The notes: generated by a model not told the origin, from the sequence alone. A stretch of DNA of 64,000 nucleotides from an uncultured Alphaproteobacteria bacterium (GCA_944391485.1 CALXTQ010000014.1:1-64000), one strand, 5' to 3'; positions 23,640 to 32,056 are shown, counted from the stretch's first letter. A program made the numbers and translations.

Positions 23640-24638
23640 TTATTTAAGTTCGTCTATTTCCACAATATTGCGCTTTGACGCGTCATCCGCAATGTTGATG
23701 ACCTTAATGCTGAAATTCTTGTATCCCCTGTTGAGAAGAAACGACCGAATTTCAACCGCGCGATACAGGCTGAAGCGCTTTTTCTTGAAGCTGTCTTCTC
23801 CATTGTCAAAATTATACGCCAAAATAGCAATCTTGTTGTTTTTCGGGTCCTCAAAACCATCAATAATCTTAACGATTTTGGCTTTGTTTTCTTCCGAAAG
23901 CTCGGATGAATCCTCCGGAAAGACTATCCGTCCGGAAACGCTGTCTTCTTCCGCAGAAATTGTCTGGCGCGGAAGCTGAGGAGTCGTTTGCGGCGCGGGT
24001 ACAGCCTTATGAGCCTCGGACGCCGGAGCGCTCCGGCTCTCTTTCTGATCCGCGGGAACCGCGGCTGTTTCTGCTTTTACCGGACTTTGAGAAACATTGC
24101 CTTTTATACTGTTTTCAGAAGCCTTCACAGGTTTATTCTCAGCTGGCTGTCCGACTTCGGCAACAAACTCCCGAGGCGCCGGGGCTGTTTTTGCCTCAAT
24201 CCGGGTATCTGTGGCAGACGTTCCCTCTGTCCGGGCAACAGCCGCAGCAGAGTTTTCCGCCCGCGCGGCCGGAACCTGTGAAACGGCGGAAACCTCATTC
24301 CGCTTGTCCGCATCAGCAGATTCCGATGTTGTTTTCTGTTCCGGTTTGACGGCATTTGGCGCCGGCGTTGCCGCTTTTACGACATCAGCTTCTTTTGCAA
24401 CGGCAGATTTTCTGATCTTGCTCTTTTTTGTCTTACGGGTAGCTTTAGACTGCTTCTTTTTGACTGCGGGCGCTTTTTTCACAATCGGGAAAAGCGGTTC
24501 CGGGTTAATCTCCGGTCCGGCGGATACCGGCCCGAGATCGTTAAGAACAGACAAATCGACATAAACATCATCGGCAACCGCCTGGGATGATATGGCAAAT
24601 GCCGCTCCGGTCAAAGCAATAAGAAATTTTTTATTCAT
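23640..24638 (-). CDS. Secreted protein with an OmpA-like C-terminal domain
   Basis: Signal peptide MNKKFLIALTGAAFAISSQAVA, then a basic segment (KKAPAVKKKQSKATRKTKKSKIRKS), a long Ala/Pro/Glu/Thr-rich linker to about residue 225, and a folded end of about 100 residues. That end (RIVFPEDSSELSEENKAKIVKIIDGF ... IAILAYNFDNGEDSFKKKRFSLYRAVEIRSFLLNRGYKNFSIKVINI) follows the OmpA/MotB peptidoglycan-binding pattern, though the usual Asp/Arg pair that grips diaminopimelate is only partly matched (RAVEIRSFL). It probably spans the periplasm. It follows the inositol-phosphatase gene by 23 bases. Confidence 0.8.
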   Translation of the reverse strand: MNKKFLIALTGAAFAISSQAVADDVYVDLSVLNDLGPVSAGPEINPEPLFPIVKKAPAVKKKQSKATRKTKKSKIRKSAVAKEADVVKAATPAPNAVKPEQKTTSESADADKRNEVSAVSQVPAARAENSAAAVARTEGTSATDTRIEAKTAPAPREFVAEVGQPAENKPVKASENSIKGNVSQSPVKAETAAVPADQKESRSAPASEAHKAVPAPQTTPQLPRQTISAEEDSVSGRIVFPEDSSELSEENKAKIVKIIDGFEDPKNNKIAILAYNFDNGEDSFKKKRFSLYRAVEIRSFLLNRGYKNFSIKVINIADDASKRNIVEIDELK

Positions 24639-24661
24639 TTCTTTTCCCCATCAATTAAATT

Positions 24662-25465
24662 TTACTTCTGCAACAGCTCGACCACCTTTGTATTCATGCT
24701 GGCGTTGACGGCTATCAGGTTTCCGCTTTCCAGAACCGCGTTCAGATTTTCGCTGCGGATATCCTTCTGGCGGTAATCATAAATATACCCTCCGGCTTCC
24801 TTGACCAGAAGCATGCCGGCGGCAATATCATTCGACTGGCAGCCCAGACTTACCGCGGCATCCAGCTTGCCGGCGGCAACATAAGCCAGATCCATTGACA
24901 CGGCGCCTAAAACACGCACGTTATCAAGCTCGCGGACAATGTTATCGTGAATCCGGAGATAACCGCCGATCTCGGAATTGTAGCTTACCGTGGCGCTGAC
25001 CAACGCTTCGGTCAGATCTTTGCGGGAAGAAACGCGCAGGCGCTCATGATTGCGAAATCCTTCCTTAAACGCTCCCTTGCCCTTTTCCGCAAAATAGAGC
25101 TCGTCCGCCGCCGGATTATAGACAACGGCGGCCGTTACCGCATTGTTCTCAAAAACCGCGACGGAAACCGAAAAATGAGCAATTCCGTGAGCAAAGTTTG
25201 TCAGCCCGTCCAAAGGCGAAATCATAAAGTACGATCCCTTCGGCTTGGGCTGGCCGTTTTTGGCAAAAGCATAAGATGGTTTGATTTTGCCAAGTTCTAC
25301 CTGCAGCGATTTTTCGACTCTGGTATATGCAGAGACGACAAAATCCCTGTAACTTTTGACAGACGCCTGCAGCCGCTCCACTTCGCTGAAATCGCGGTTC
25401 AGCGATGCGGAGGCCTTTTTAACAGCGTTTATCAGAAGAGTCATAAAGGGCGAAAGATAGGTCAT
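24662..25465 (-). CDS. Inositol monophosphatase family protein (SuhB-like)
   Basis: Mg-dependent phosphatase fold of the IMPase/FBPase superfamily. The central ISPLDGLTNFAHGIAHFSVSVAVF corresponds to the signature DPLDGTxNF with Ser replacing the first Asp, and CQSNDIAAGMLLVKEAGGYIYD corresponds to the second motif W(D)xAAG with a change at the first position. The missing metal-ligand Asp in the first motif makes catalysis uncertain. In E. coli SuhB also binds RNA polymerase in rRNA antitermination, a role that needs no catalysis. The ATG overlaps the efp stop by one base (TAATG), so they are translated together. Confidence 0.88.
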   Translation of the reverse strand: MTYLSPFMTLLINAVKKASASLNRDFSEVERLQASVKSYRDFVVSAYTRVEKSLQVELGKIKPSYAFAKNGQPKPKGSYFMISPLDGLTNFAHGIAHFSVSVAVFENNAVTAAVVYNPAADELYFAEKGKGAFKEGFRNHERLRVSSRKDLTEALVSATVSYNSEIGGYLRIHDNIVRELDNVRVLGAVSMDLAYVAAGKLDAAVSLGCQSNDIAAGMLLVKEAGGYIYDYRQKDIRSENLNAVLESGNLIAVNASMNTKVVELLQK

Positions 25466-26028
25466 TATTTGGCTCTTTCTACATAATTGGCTTCCGCGGT
25501 GCCGACAACAATCTTGTCTCCTGTGTTGATGAACGGCGGAACCATTGTGCGGACACCGTTGTCCAGAATGGCCGGCTTATAAGAAGACGCCGCTGTCTGC
25601 CCCTTTACGACAGGCTCCGTTTCGGCAACGGTACAGACGACCTGCAACGGCAGTTCAACGGAAATGGGCTTGCCTTCGATAAAGTCTACATGAACAGCCA
25701 TTCCGTCCGTCATAAACGGCCGGGAATCTCCTAAAATGTCAGCAGGCATGGTAAACTGCTCGAAAGTATCACTTTCCATAAAAGTCAAACCATTGGCATC
25801 TTCGAACAAAAACTGGCAGTCTCTTTCCTCAACCATCAGTTTTTCGACGTTATCTTCCGTGCGGAAACGCTCGTTGGTCTTGGTGCCTTCCTCCACCGAC
25901 TTTAATTCAACCTGCATAAAAGCTCCGCCTTTGCCCGGTTTGATGTGCATAGCCTTGACGACAGTCCAGGGCTTGCCTTTATACTCGATAACCCAGCCAA
26001 TTCTGATGGATCCTGCTAACTGTTTCAT
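25465..26028 (-). CDS. efp: Elongation factor P
   Basis: tRNA-shaped factor that relieves ribosomes stalled at polyproline. Three beta-barrel domains are expected; visible are IRIGWVIEYKGKPWTVVKAMHIKPGKGGAFMQVELK with the tip lysine K33 in the PGKGGA loop, YQ-less FLFEDANGLTFMESDTFEQF, and the C-terminal DNGVRTMVPPFINTGDKIVVGTAEANYVERAK. Lys33 is the position beta-lysylated by EpmA in bacteria having that enzyme; no epm gene lies in the window. Downstream translation is coupled to the phosphatase-family gene. Confidence 0.96.
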   Translation of the reverse strand: MKQLAGSIRIGWVIEYKGKPWTVVKAMHIKPGKGGAFMQVELKSVEEGTKTNERFRTEDNVEKLMVEERDCQFLFEDANGLTFMESDTFEQFTMPADILGDSRPFMTDGMAVHVDFIEGKPISVELPLQVVCTVAETEPVVKGQTAASSYKPAILDNGVRTMVPPFINTGDKIVVGTAEANYVERAK

Positions 26029-26114
26029 ATATTTTCTCCGTATTTACAATTTTGAAATTCTGCGGATATTCGCATTCCTTGTTTCGGGCACCTGCCCGGA
26101 CTTTAATTGGCAAA

Positions 26115-26660
26115 TTAATCTAAACTTTGTTTTTTAGCAACAAGAATCTTATACGAACTGTCATTTAAAATGACAATGTCCGCGGCAAGACCGGCAAAAT
26201 CGACATTTTCATCCCGGATGTCGGCCGCCGACTGAATCAAAAAAAGCTCCGAGTACCATTTCAGCAGGGCTGCCGTATTTTCATATCCGTTCTGCCAGAC
26301 GCCGAAAGCCAGAAAATCCGGCTCGCATTCGCTGGCAATCATCGCCTCGTGGCGCCGGCTGCGGCTGATTATGCCGATGACGGCATCTTTTCCCACCGTT
26401 TTTCTGGCTTTGTCAAACTCCTGTCTGATGCTATCGGCTTTGCTCAGATCCAGCAGCAAGCCGTCCAGATTATAATCCCGGCACATGCGGGCGGCCTCTT
26501 CGCCGCCGGAAAGAACAATTTTTCCGGCCGCAGACGCCTGTCCGGCAAATTTTCTGACAAAGGCCGGCGACAGACTTGAAGTCAGAAGATAACATTCCAG
26601 AGCATCGTCTTGAATCAATGCGTCATTTTCTTCGGTAATTTTGATAATAAACTTTTGCAT
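26115..26660 (-). CDS. Divergent thiamine-phosphate-synthase-like (ThiE/TenI) protein
   Basis: About 181 residues from the Met at 26660; the open frame to 26786 covers the divergent promoter region and is discarded. The pattern of ThiE-like TIM barrels is recognisable: YLLTSSLSPAFVRKFAGQA at the start, CRDYNLDGLLLDLSK, then AVIGIISRSRRHEAMIASECEPDFLAFGVW, equivalent to the G.S.H..EA..A...GADY..FGP signature, and a C-terminal AADIVILND. Substrate-binding residues are not conserved, so thiamine synthesis is doubtful. It precedes efp by 86 bases and is divergent from the zapA operon. Confidence 0.65.
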   Translation of the reverse strand: MQKFIIKITEENDALIQDDALECYLLTSSLSPAFVRKFAGQASAAGKIVLSGGEEAARMCRDYNLDGLLLDLSKADSIRQEFDKARKTVGKDAVIGIISRSRRHEAMIASECEPDFLAFGVWQNGYENTAALLKWYSELFLIQSAADIRDENVDFAGLAADIVILNDSSYKILVAKKQSLD

Positions 26661-26752
26661 AATCTCTGTTTGCCGCTTGTAATTGAATTTAAGAACATAT
26701 AATATGCACTCACTATAGTGGAAGAATCTTTGAAAAGAAAGAGAAATCTGTG

Positions 26753-27022
26753 ATGGAAACAAAGAATCAGAATCTGACCAGAACACAGGATGCCCTGGCC
26801 AGCCTCAGCGAAGCGCTTCTCAAGCTGAACGCGGCGGCCGACGCCAAAAAGGAACTGCTGAAGAAACAGAACAAACAGACGGCCGAAACAATCGAAAACC
26901 GCGAAAAACGTCTGGAAATCCTTAAAGCATCTTCAGAAAAAATTTCGGCGCAGATTGATCATATCATAGAAAATTTGGATAAAGTTTTGGAAAACGATGG
27001 CACAGGTAACAATAACAATTAA
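26753..27022 (+). CDS. Small coiled-coil protein (DUF4164-like)
   Basis: 89 residues, almost wholly a heptad-repeat coiled coil (QDALASLSEALLKLNAAADAKKELLKKQNKQTAETIENREKRLEIL). Genes of this sort commonly sit directly ahead of zapA in Alphaproteobacteria. A GTG three bases upstream of the ATG is an alternative start. The 3' end overlaps zapA by 26 bases, so they are co-transcribed and may be translationally coupled. Function is unknown; a division-related role is guessed from context. Confidence 0.85.
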   Translation: METKNQNLTRTQDALASLSEALLKLNAAADAKKELLKKQNKQTAETIENREKRLEILKASSEKISAQIDHIIENLDKVLENDGTGNNNN

Positions 27023-27341
27023 TTCCCGCGAATATGCGGTTGCCTGCGAGGATGGACAAGAAGTCCGCATTCTGCAGCTGGCCCGCCTTCTTGACGAGAA
27101 AGCGAAACTGCTGACCCAAGCCAGCGGCCAGGTCAACGAAAACATGCTTCTGGCCATGGTCGGACTGCTTCTGGCCGATGAACTGAGCGAGCTCAAGAAA
27201 AACGGCGCGGCACCAGCCCCGGTCGAAATCCAGTCCGCTAATGCCACACTCAGCGAAGAAATCGACGCCGGTCTGGCAGAAAAAATAAATCAAATCGCAC
27301 AAGAAATAAATTCTGTTGCAAAAAAAATCGAATCAATGTAA
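26997..27341 (+). CDS. zapA: Cell division protein ZapA
   Basis: FtsZ-associated protein that bundles protofilaments in the Z-ring. The N-terminal VTITINSREYAVACEDGQEVRILQLARLLDEKAKLL is the ZapA globular domain, and the rest is a tetramer-forming coiled coil with the conserved NENMLLAMVGLLLADELSEL. 114 residues. The 6S RNA begins about 10 bases after the stop, the standard alphaproteobacterial and gammaproteobacterial neighbour. Confidence 0.95.
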   Translation: MAQVTITINSREYAVACEDGQEVRILQLARLLDEKAKLLTQASGQVNENMLLAMVGLLLADELSELKKNGAAPAPVEIQSANATLSEEIDAGLAEKINQIAQEINSVAKKIESM

Positions 27342-27349
27342 ACTTATCG

Positions 27350-27516
27350 CATAGAGGGTGAGCTGTCCGGTACGTAATATCCGCAGATCTTCCGAGCCAA
27401 CGTTATTTTACAGGGAGCCGTCCCTGACACGACCGAGGTCCTGTTATATGGCGCCCACCTTATGAGAAGCGGTTCGATAAGAATGTTAAGGTACGGCTGA
27501 GACGGCACCCTCCAAA
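27350..27516 (+). ncRNA. ssrS: 6S RNA
   Basis: RNA that mimics an open promoter and sequesters sigma-70 RNA polymerase. Supported by position directly after zapA and by fold: the closing stem GAGGGTG (27354-27360) pairs with CACCCTC (27506-27512), with extended partial pairing inwards and an apical hairpin (CAGGGAGCCGTCCCTG) in the middle. The length of about 165 nt fits. The usual following gene for 5-formyltetrahydrofolate cyclo-ligase is absent; ymdB follows. End points are estimates. Confidence 0.8.
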
Positions 27517-27521
27517 TTTTT

Positions 27522-27541
27522 AAATCCCAGGCGGGATTTTT
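27522..27541 (+). terminator. Terminator of the zapA-6S RNA unit
   Basis: AAATCCC (27522-27528) pairs with GGGATTT (27533-27539) across four bases and continues into T. It lies just ahead of the ymdB ribosome-binding site. Confidence 0.75.
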
Positions 27542-27566
27542 GTGTTTTAAATTCAGGAAGAAAAAC

Positions 27567-28349
27567 GTGAAAATTATATACTGCGGAGACGTTGTCGCCC
27601 GGGCCGGCAGAGAAGCTGTTCTGAACAACATCGACACTTTGAAAGACACTTATCATCCCGACATCCTTATCGTTAATGTTGAAAACGCCGCTCACGGTTT
27701 TGGCGTTACTCCGGGAATCTGCAGAGAATTTTTGGACAAAGGTGTTGATGTTCTGGTAACGGGAAACCATGTCTGGCAGCAAAGAGAACTTATCCCTTTT
27801 CTGGCGGAAAACAAAAGGATTATTCGGCCGCTGAATTATCCGGAAAATCTTCCCGGAGCGGGATTTTGCGAAGTCGAGCTTCCCAACGGACGCAGAATTC
27901 TGGTTACGCAGCTTTTGGGACGGCTCTTTATGGAAGCGGTCGATTGTCCAGCTCAGGCCATAGAGAAGCTGCTTAAAAATTATACTCTCGGCAAAAATAT
28001 CGACGCTATCTTTGTCGATATTCATGCGGAAGCAACCTCAGAAAAACTGTCAACCGGATATTTTCTGGATGGAAGAGTTTCCGTCGTGGCCGGGACACAT
28101 ACCCATGTTCCGACCGCAGACGCGAGAATCCTGCCCAAAGGAACCGCCTATATTACAGACGTCGGCATGTGCGGCGACTATGAATCCGTCCTGGGTTTTG
28201 ACACGGAAGAACCCGTCAACCGCCTGACACGCAAATATACGGGCGGCAGACTGGTGCCAGCCAAAGGTCCGGGCACCCTGTTCGGCATTTATGTCGAAAC
28301 CGACGACACCACGGGTCTGGCGCAAAGCATTGTTCAGATAAAAATCTGA
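27567..28349 (+). CDS. YmdB-family metallophosphoesterase
   Basis: Calcineurin-like phosphodiesterase of the TIGR00282/YmdB family; the Bacillus enzyme hydrolyses 2',3'- and 3',5'-cyclic nucleotides. Metal ligands are seen in IYCGDVVARAG, NVENAAHGFGVT, VTGNHVWQQ, DIHAEATSEK and GTHTHVPTAD, and VGMCGDYESVLGF is typical. The GTG at 27567 with AGGAAG upstream is chosen because it starts at the conserved strand; the earlier frame from 27540 overlaps the terminator. In Alphaproteobacteria it often follows zapA and 6S RNA. Confidence 0.93.
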   Translation: MKIIYCGDVVARAGREAVLNNIDTLKDTYHPDILIVNVENAAHGFGVTPGICREFLDKGVDVLVTGNHVWQQRELIPFLAENKRIIRPLNYPENLPGAGFCEVELPNGRRILVTQLLGRLFMEAVDCPAQAIEKLLKNYTLGKNIDAIFVDIHAEATSEKLSTGYFLDGRVSVVAGTHTHVPTADARILPKGTAYITDVGMCGDYESVLGFDTEEPVNRLTRKYTGGRLVPAKGPGTLFGIYVETDDTTGLAQSIVQIKI

Positions 28350-28418
28350 CAAAATCCGAAAACCGCTATGCGGTTATCCCGTTGCCGGCGGCGAAAAAAA
28401 TTCGGCCGCACAGCCTCC

Positions 28419-29600
28419 TCAGCGGAGGCCGGTGTAGATTTTGCTGTCGTCCGGGATTTTGGCGCCGATGCCTTTTTTTATCTTTTCCATCCGCACAAAA
28501 CCCATTTCGCCGTTATCTATCATGACGCGGCTCCAGACTTTGTCCGGCGTATAACCGGTCAGGCGCACTGTTTTCCGGGCCGGAAGCTCTGTCATAACAT
28601 CAAAATCATCCGACGGGCCGTACATAACCTTCACTTTGCCGGTTACGTGATAAAGCATGTTCAGATCTTCCGTATTGGCGGGAATTTCCAGTATTTTTGA
28701 CACAACGACATCATCAACCGTCTCACCGCCGGTGCGAAATTTTACTTCCTGATAATAGGTTATCTCGTCGCTTTTGGTAAAGTTCTTCATAAATTCCGTT
28801 TCCGTTACGACTTTTCGGGACAGAGCAATAATAATCGTCCCCCCTATCAGACCGGGAATGATCAGTTGCAGAATTTTCAAAAAACGGTAATTCCAGGGCT
28901 GCGGACGACTGACGGGCCCCGGATTGACAAGCGCCATAAAACGGCGGAGCAGTTTTTTCTGATAGTCATCGGCAAACTCCTGAGCCTGCAAGGCCGAAAG
29001 ATAAGCCTGAGAAAATTTTTGCTCCTGATAATAGGCCAGCGCATTATGAACCAGAAGCCTGAAATTTTCCCGACGGTTATCGTCCAGATCTCTGATATTG
29101 TCAATAACAGCCCTTAGGCAAAGCCTGAAAGCCGTCGGGTTCCACCATCCCAAAAACCAGTTAATGAGAGATGTCTGAAAAACCGCCGCTCCGGCTTCGC
29201 GGCTGCTGCAGATTTCCTGCTCGTCTGAATAGGAATAACCGACCAGCCTGCCGATAACCTGACGCAGATGAAGTGCTCGCAGAGAGACCTCCTCGCCGCC
29301 TTTCCGGCTTTTATAAATTTTCAGGGAAAACATATCGGGAAAAGTCTCCGCCGGGTAGGCCTGCGCCAGCAAATCGTATGTCAGGCGCAAAACATCGTCT
29401 TTGACAATATCATAAGCAACAGATAGCTTCTGAAAATTCTCAAGAGCCTCTTCACTGGTGTTATGGTCGGGATGCCAGAACTTGGCTTTATCACGGTAAT
29501 TGATTTTTATCATATGTTCGTCAGCGTCAAAAGATACGCCCAATGCGGCGTAATAGCCTTTCGGATCATATGAATAGGTTTTATTTTCGCTGCGGCTCAT
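28419..29600 (-). CDS. Membrane-anchored J-domain protein with SH3-like C-terminus
   Basis: 393 residues. Residues about 15-80 are a J-domain (GYYAALGVSFDADEHMIKINYRDKAKFWHPDHNTSEEALENFQKLSVAYDIV) with intact HPD, so it should stimulate a DnaK/Hsp70 partner. A helical middle region with TPR-like spacing follows, then one transmembrane helix at about residues 245-265 (ILQLIIPGLIGGTIIIALS) and a C-terminal region ending in a bacterial SH3-like pattern (VKVMYGPSDDFDVMTELPARKTVRLTGYTPDKVWSRVMIDNGEMGFVRMEKIK). The ATG overlaps the upstream gene by 4 bases, making it the last gene of the fliF operon. Not a known flagellar protein. Confidence 0.85.
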   Translation of the reverse strand: MSRSENKTYSYDPKGYYAALGVSFDADEHMIKINYRDKAKFWHPDHNTSEEALENFQKLSVAYDIVKDDVLRLTYDLLAQAYPAETFPDMFSLKIYKSRKGGEEVSLRALHLRQVIGRLVGYSYSDEQEICSSREAGAAVFQTSLINWFLGWWNPTAFRLCLRAVIDNIRDLDDNRRENFRLLVHNALAYYQEQKFSQAYLSALQAQEFADDYQKKLLRRFMALVNPGPVSRPQPWNYRFLKILQLIIPGLIGGTIIIALSRKVVTETEFMKNFTKSDEITYYQEVKFRTGGETVDDVVVSKILEIPANTEDLNMLYHVTGKVKVMYGPSDDFDVMTELPARKTVRLTGYTPDKVWSRVMIDNGEMGFVRMEKIKKGIGAKIPDDSKIYTGLR

Positions 29601-31237
29601 ATATAAATCCCGTTTTTCAAAAGTTCATTGCCGGTTTTATCATCACATATTTTAATAAACTTTTCCTTAACGTTCACCCGGATTGTGCCGCTGTAATCCA
29701 TTTCGCGCAGCGTGGTTTTGAAAACCCTCATGATATCGGCTATCAGATCTTCGCCAATGTTCTTTTCCGTTCTGACGACAAGATCAAAACGGCGGTCCTT
29801 TTCCAAGGAATATCCGTCGAACTGAAAGTTTCCGAGCCTGCTGAAAACCGTATCGACAACAAAGCGGGTGCCGTATTTTTCTCGTTTTGTTTTTTTGTTT
29901 TCCTCTTCTTCATCCGCTAGATTCCTGACGGCAATTCTTATTTTGCTGATAAATTCTCCCGTGTAATAGGGAATTTCCACAATTCTCCAGGCTATGGAAT
30001 CCTGCCGAGCGCCGGCAAACAGACTGCCGAGTTTGGCCGCCACTTCCCTACCCTCCGCCGTAACGGACAGCTTATCCGCAAGATCGCTGCCCAGCCAGGC
30101 GTTCACGTCATGGCGGCTAACCGCTTTCATATACGAAAACAAATTGGACAGCAGTTTATCGTTTCCGGCCGGAAGCCGGTCAATAACAGCCGCCGCCAGG
30201 GCATTCTGGCCTGACGCGCGCAACGGCTCAAGCATTTTCAGCAAATTGTCGAGAAGTCCTTCCGTTTTCGGCTGACGCGCAGACGGCGCCAAAACCTGCC
30301 GCATTCCGGGAAGCTGCATTGATCGCAGAATATTGTCAGACATTCTTTCTATGAAATCCTGCGTGTCCAGCAGAATAATACTGCCGTTTTCAAGTTTCAG
30401 CGGCGTCTGCGGCAAGATGTCGCCCAACGGCGTCTTAAAAAACAACGGACCGCCGCCTTCCCTGATGACGGCTTCGCCCGGCAGCTGGTGGCCCTTCAGC
30501 GGCAGAAGCTCCATCTTTATCATATCTGCCAGACGGCGGATGCCGTCAGTATTCGGAAAGTCAACTGTGTGCGCCGAAAAATAATTTTTAACGGCCAGTT
30601 TGATCCTTTCTGCCGCATTTTCAAAAGGCATTTTCAACTCTGCGGCCTTATTTTCCCCGCCCAAAACAGAGGTCAGCGAAAACTCGGCAAAACTGCCGCG
30701 AAACGCATCGGCAAGAGGTTTGACAACCTGAGACGGAATCTCCAGTTCACGACCGATGTTTTCAATAAAAGCCTCCAGGCGAAGCGGGCTCAGAACCGTT
30801 TTGGGCAGCGAGGTTCCCGTTTCGCTGACTACGGCGGCGGAATATCCTGTCCGCGCTGCCGCGGCCGGCTGAAACAAAAACTTTTCCGGCGGCTGGTTAT
30901 TGATGCTGCCGAGCTGAACCCTGATGGCCGCACCGCCGCCCTGGGCCTTCAGGCCGACGGACACTTCTCCATTTTCAGGCAGGGAAAGCGCCTGGCCAAG
31001 TTTCAGGCGAACCGGAATTTCTACCGTCTGCCCGCTTACGGAAAAAGAAATTTTTCCGTTGAGGCTGTTTATTTTGACAGCTCCGTTTTCTATCATGGCT
31101 TTCAGCATCAGGCTGTCGCCGCTTTTTATCTGTTCCCTGATTTCCGGCGGCAGTTCCTCCAATGTTCCGCTGATTCCCGTATCGGCGGAAGAAGGCGGAA
31201 GAACACTGCCGGTCAGAGGCGGAAGAAGACTATCCAT
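29597..31237 (-). CDS. FliK-like protein of the flagellar operon, 546 aa
   Basis: Unidentified large soluble protein. It has no signal peptide, an N-terminal segment that looks disordered followed by a beta-rich domain (GDSLMLKAMIENGAVKINSLNGKISFSVSG), a helical Ala/Leu-rich middle, and a C-terminal domain (FVVDTVFSRLGNFQFDGYSLEKDRRFDLVVRTEKNIGEDLIADIMRVFKTTLREMDYSGTIRVNV) that recalls the FliK C-terminal core in which short beta strands flank a helix. A distinct FliK is encoded at 43698-45341. It overlaps flhG by 8 bases and the J-domain gene by 4, so it is translated with them. Role in export or switching is inferred from context only. Confidence 0.8.
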   Translation of the reverse strand: MDSLLPPLTGSVLPPSSADTGISGTLEELPPEIREQIKSGDSLMLKAMIENGAVKINSLNGKISFSVSGQTVEIPVRLKLGQALSLPENGEVSVGLKAQGGGAAIRVQLGSINNQPPEKFLFQPAAAARTGYSAAVVSETGTSLPKTVLSPLRLEAFIENIGRELEIPSQVVKPLADAFRGSFAEFSLTSVLGGENKAAELKMPFENAAERIKLAVKNYFSAHTVDFPNTDGIRRLADMIKMELLPLKGHQLPGEAVIREGGGPLFFKTPLGDILPQTPLKLENGSIILLDTQDFIERMSDNILRSMQLPGMRQVLAPSARQPKTEGLLDNLLKMLEPLRASGQNALAAAVIDRLPAGNDKLLSNLFSYMKAVSRHDVNAWLGSDLADKLSVTAEGREVAAKLGSLFAGARQDSIAWRIVEIPYYTGEFISKIRIAVRNLADEEEENKKTKREKYGTRFVVDTVFSRLGNFQFDGYSLEKDRRFDLVVRTEKNIGEDLIADIMRVFKTTLREMDYSGTIRVNVKEKFIKICDDKTGNELLKNGIYI

Positions 31238-32039
31238 TTATCAGTTTCCTGGCTATGGCGATGACATCTTCGGCCGCTTCGGAAGTCGGATAGCGGCTGA
31301 TGAGCGGGGTCTGGTTGCGAATGGCGTCCCGCACCCGGGTATCTCTGCGGATTATACCTAATAGCTCCGGCGAGATTTTCAAGAAATTTTGGCAGGCTTT
31401 TAGAAGTGTGTCATATGTGCGCTGCCCTTCGCGCAGAGAATTGGCCTGATTTATCACGACATTGAGGCTGCACCGCGGATACTGCATTGTCATGATTTTT
31501 ATAAAGGCATAAGCATCCGTCAGTGATGTCGGCTCATCCGTGCACAGCACAATTATCTTTTCGGCCATGCCCGACAAAATCCGCACCGGTTTTTCCACGC
31601 CGGCTCCCATATCCAAAATGACCTTATCATAAGACGAAGCCAGAATCGACAGGTCTTCTCCCAGTATCTGCAGTCGGCCGACGGGCATGGAAGCCAGACC
31701 AGCGGAACCGGAGCGGCCGGCAATAACGTCAAAATGGCCTTTGTCGCAATGGCAGACAACCTGATTGAGACTCATGGCGCCGGATATCACGCTGCCGAGA
31801 TCGCTGCGAACCATCAGCCCCAGCTGAATGTCAATATTTGCCAGCCCCAAATCGCCGTCAAACAGCAGCGTTTTCTGCTGATAACCGCTCAACGCATGCG
31901 CCAGAGTTATGGAAAACCACGTTTTTCCCACGCCGCCTTTGCCCGAAGCAACGGCAATCATGTTGCGGCCCTTCCTCGTGCTGCGGGGCGCGACGCCTCT
32001 GGGCATTGTCTTTAATTCTTCCGTATTCTGTTCCACCAT
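31230..32039 (-). CDS. flhG: MinD-like flagellar number regulator FlhG
   Basis: ParA/MinD-type ATPase that, with FlhF, sets flagellar number and place. IAVASGKGGVGKTWFSITLAHAL holds the deviant Walker A, LLFDGDLGLANIDIQLGL and VILDMGAGVEK follow, with the MinD-like C-terminal region (VVINQANSLREGQRTYDTL). The Met at 32039 is chosen; the frame to 32141 overlaps flhF and lacks family similarity. A conserved N-terminal DQAxxLR activation motif of FlhG is only loosely represented in the first 20 residues. Follows flhF by 17 bases. Confidence 0.93.
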   Translation of the reverse strand: MVEQNTEELKTMPRGVAPRSTRKGRNMIAVASGKGGVGKTWFSITLAHALSGYQQKTLLFDGDLGLANIDIQLGLMVRSDLGSVISGAMSLNQVVCHCDKGHFDVIAGRSGSAGLASMPVGRLQILGEDLSILASSYDKVILDMGAGVEKPVRILSGMAEKIIVLCTDEPTSLTDAYAFIKIMTMQYPRCSLNVVINQANSLREGQRTYDTLLKACQNFLKISPELLGIIRRDTRVRDAIRNQTPLISRYPTSEAAEDVIAIARKLING

Positions 32040-32056
32040 ATTTCCTCCCCGTTCAA

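Noticed and set aside
27350-27516. tRNA-like T-arm string near 27470
   Set aside because: The GGTTCGA-like string lies inside the 6S RNA fold and no acceptor stem surrounds it.
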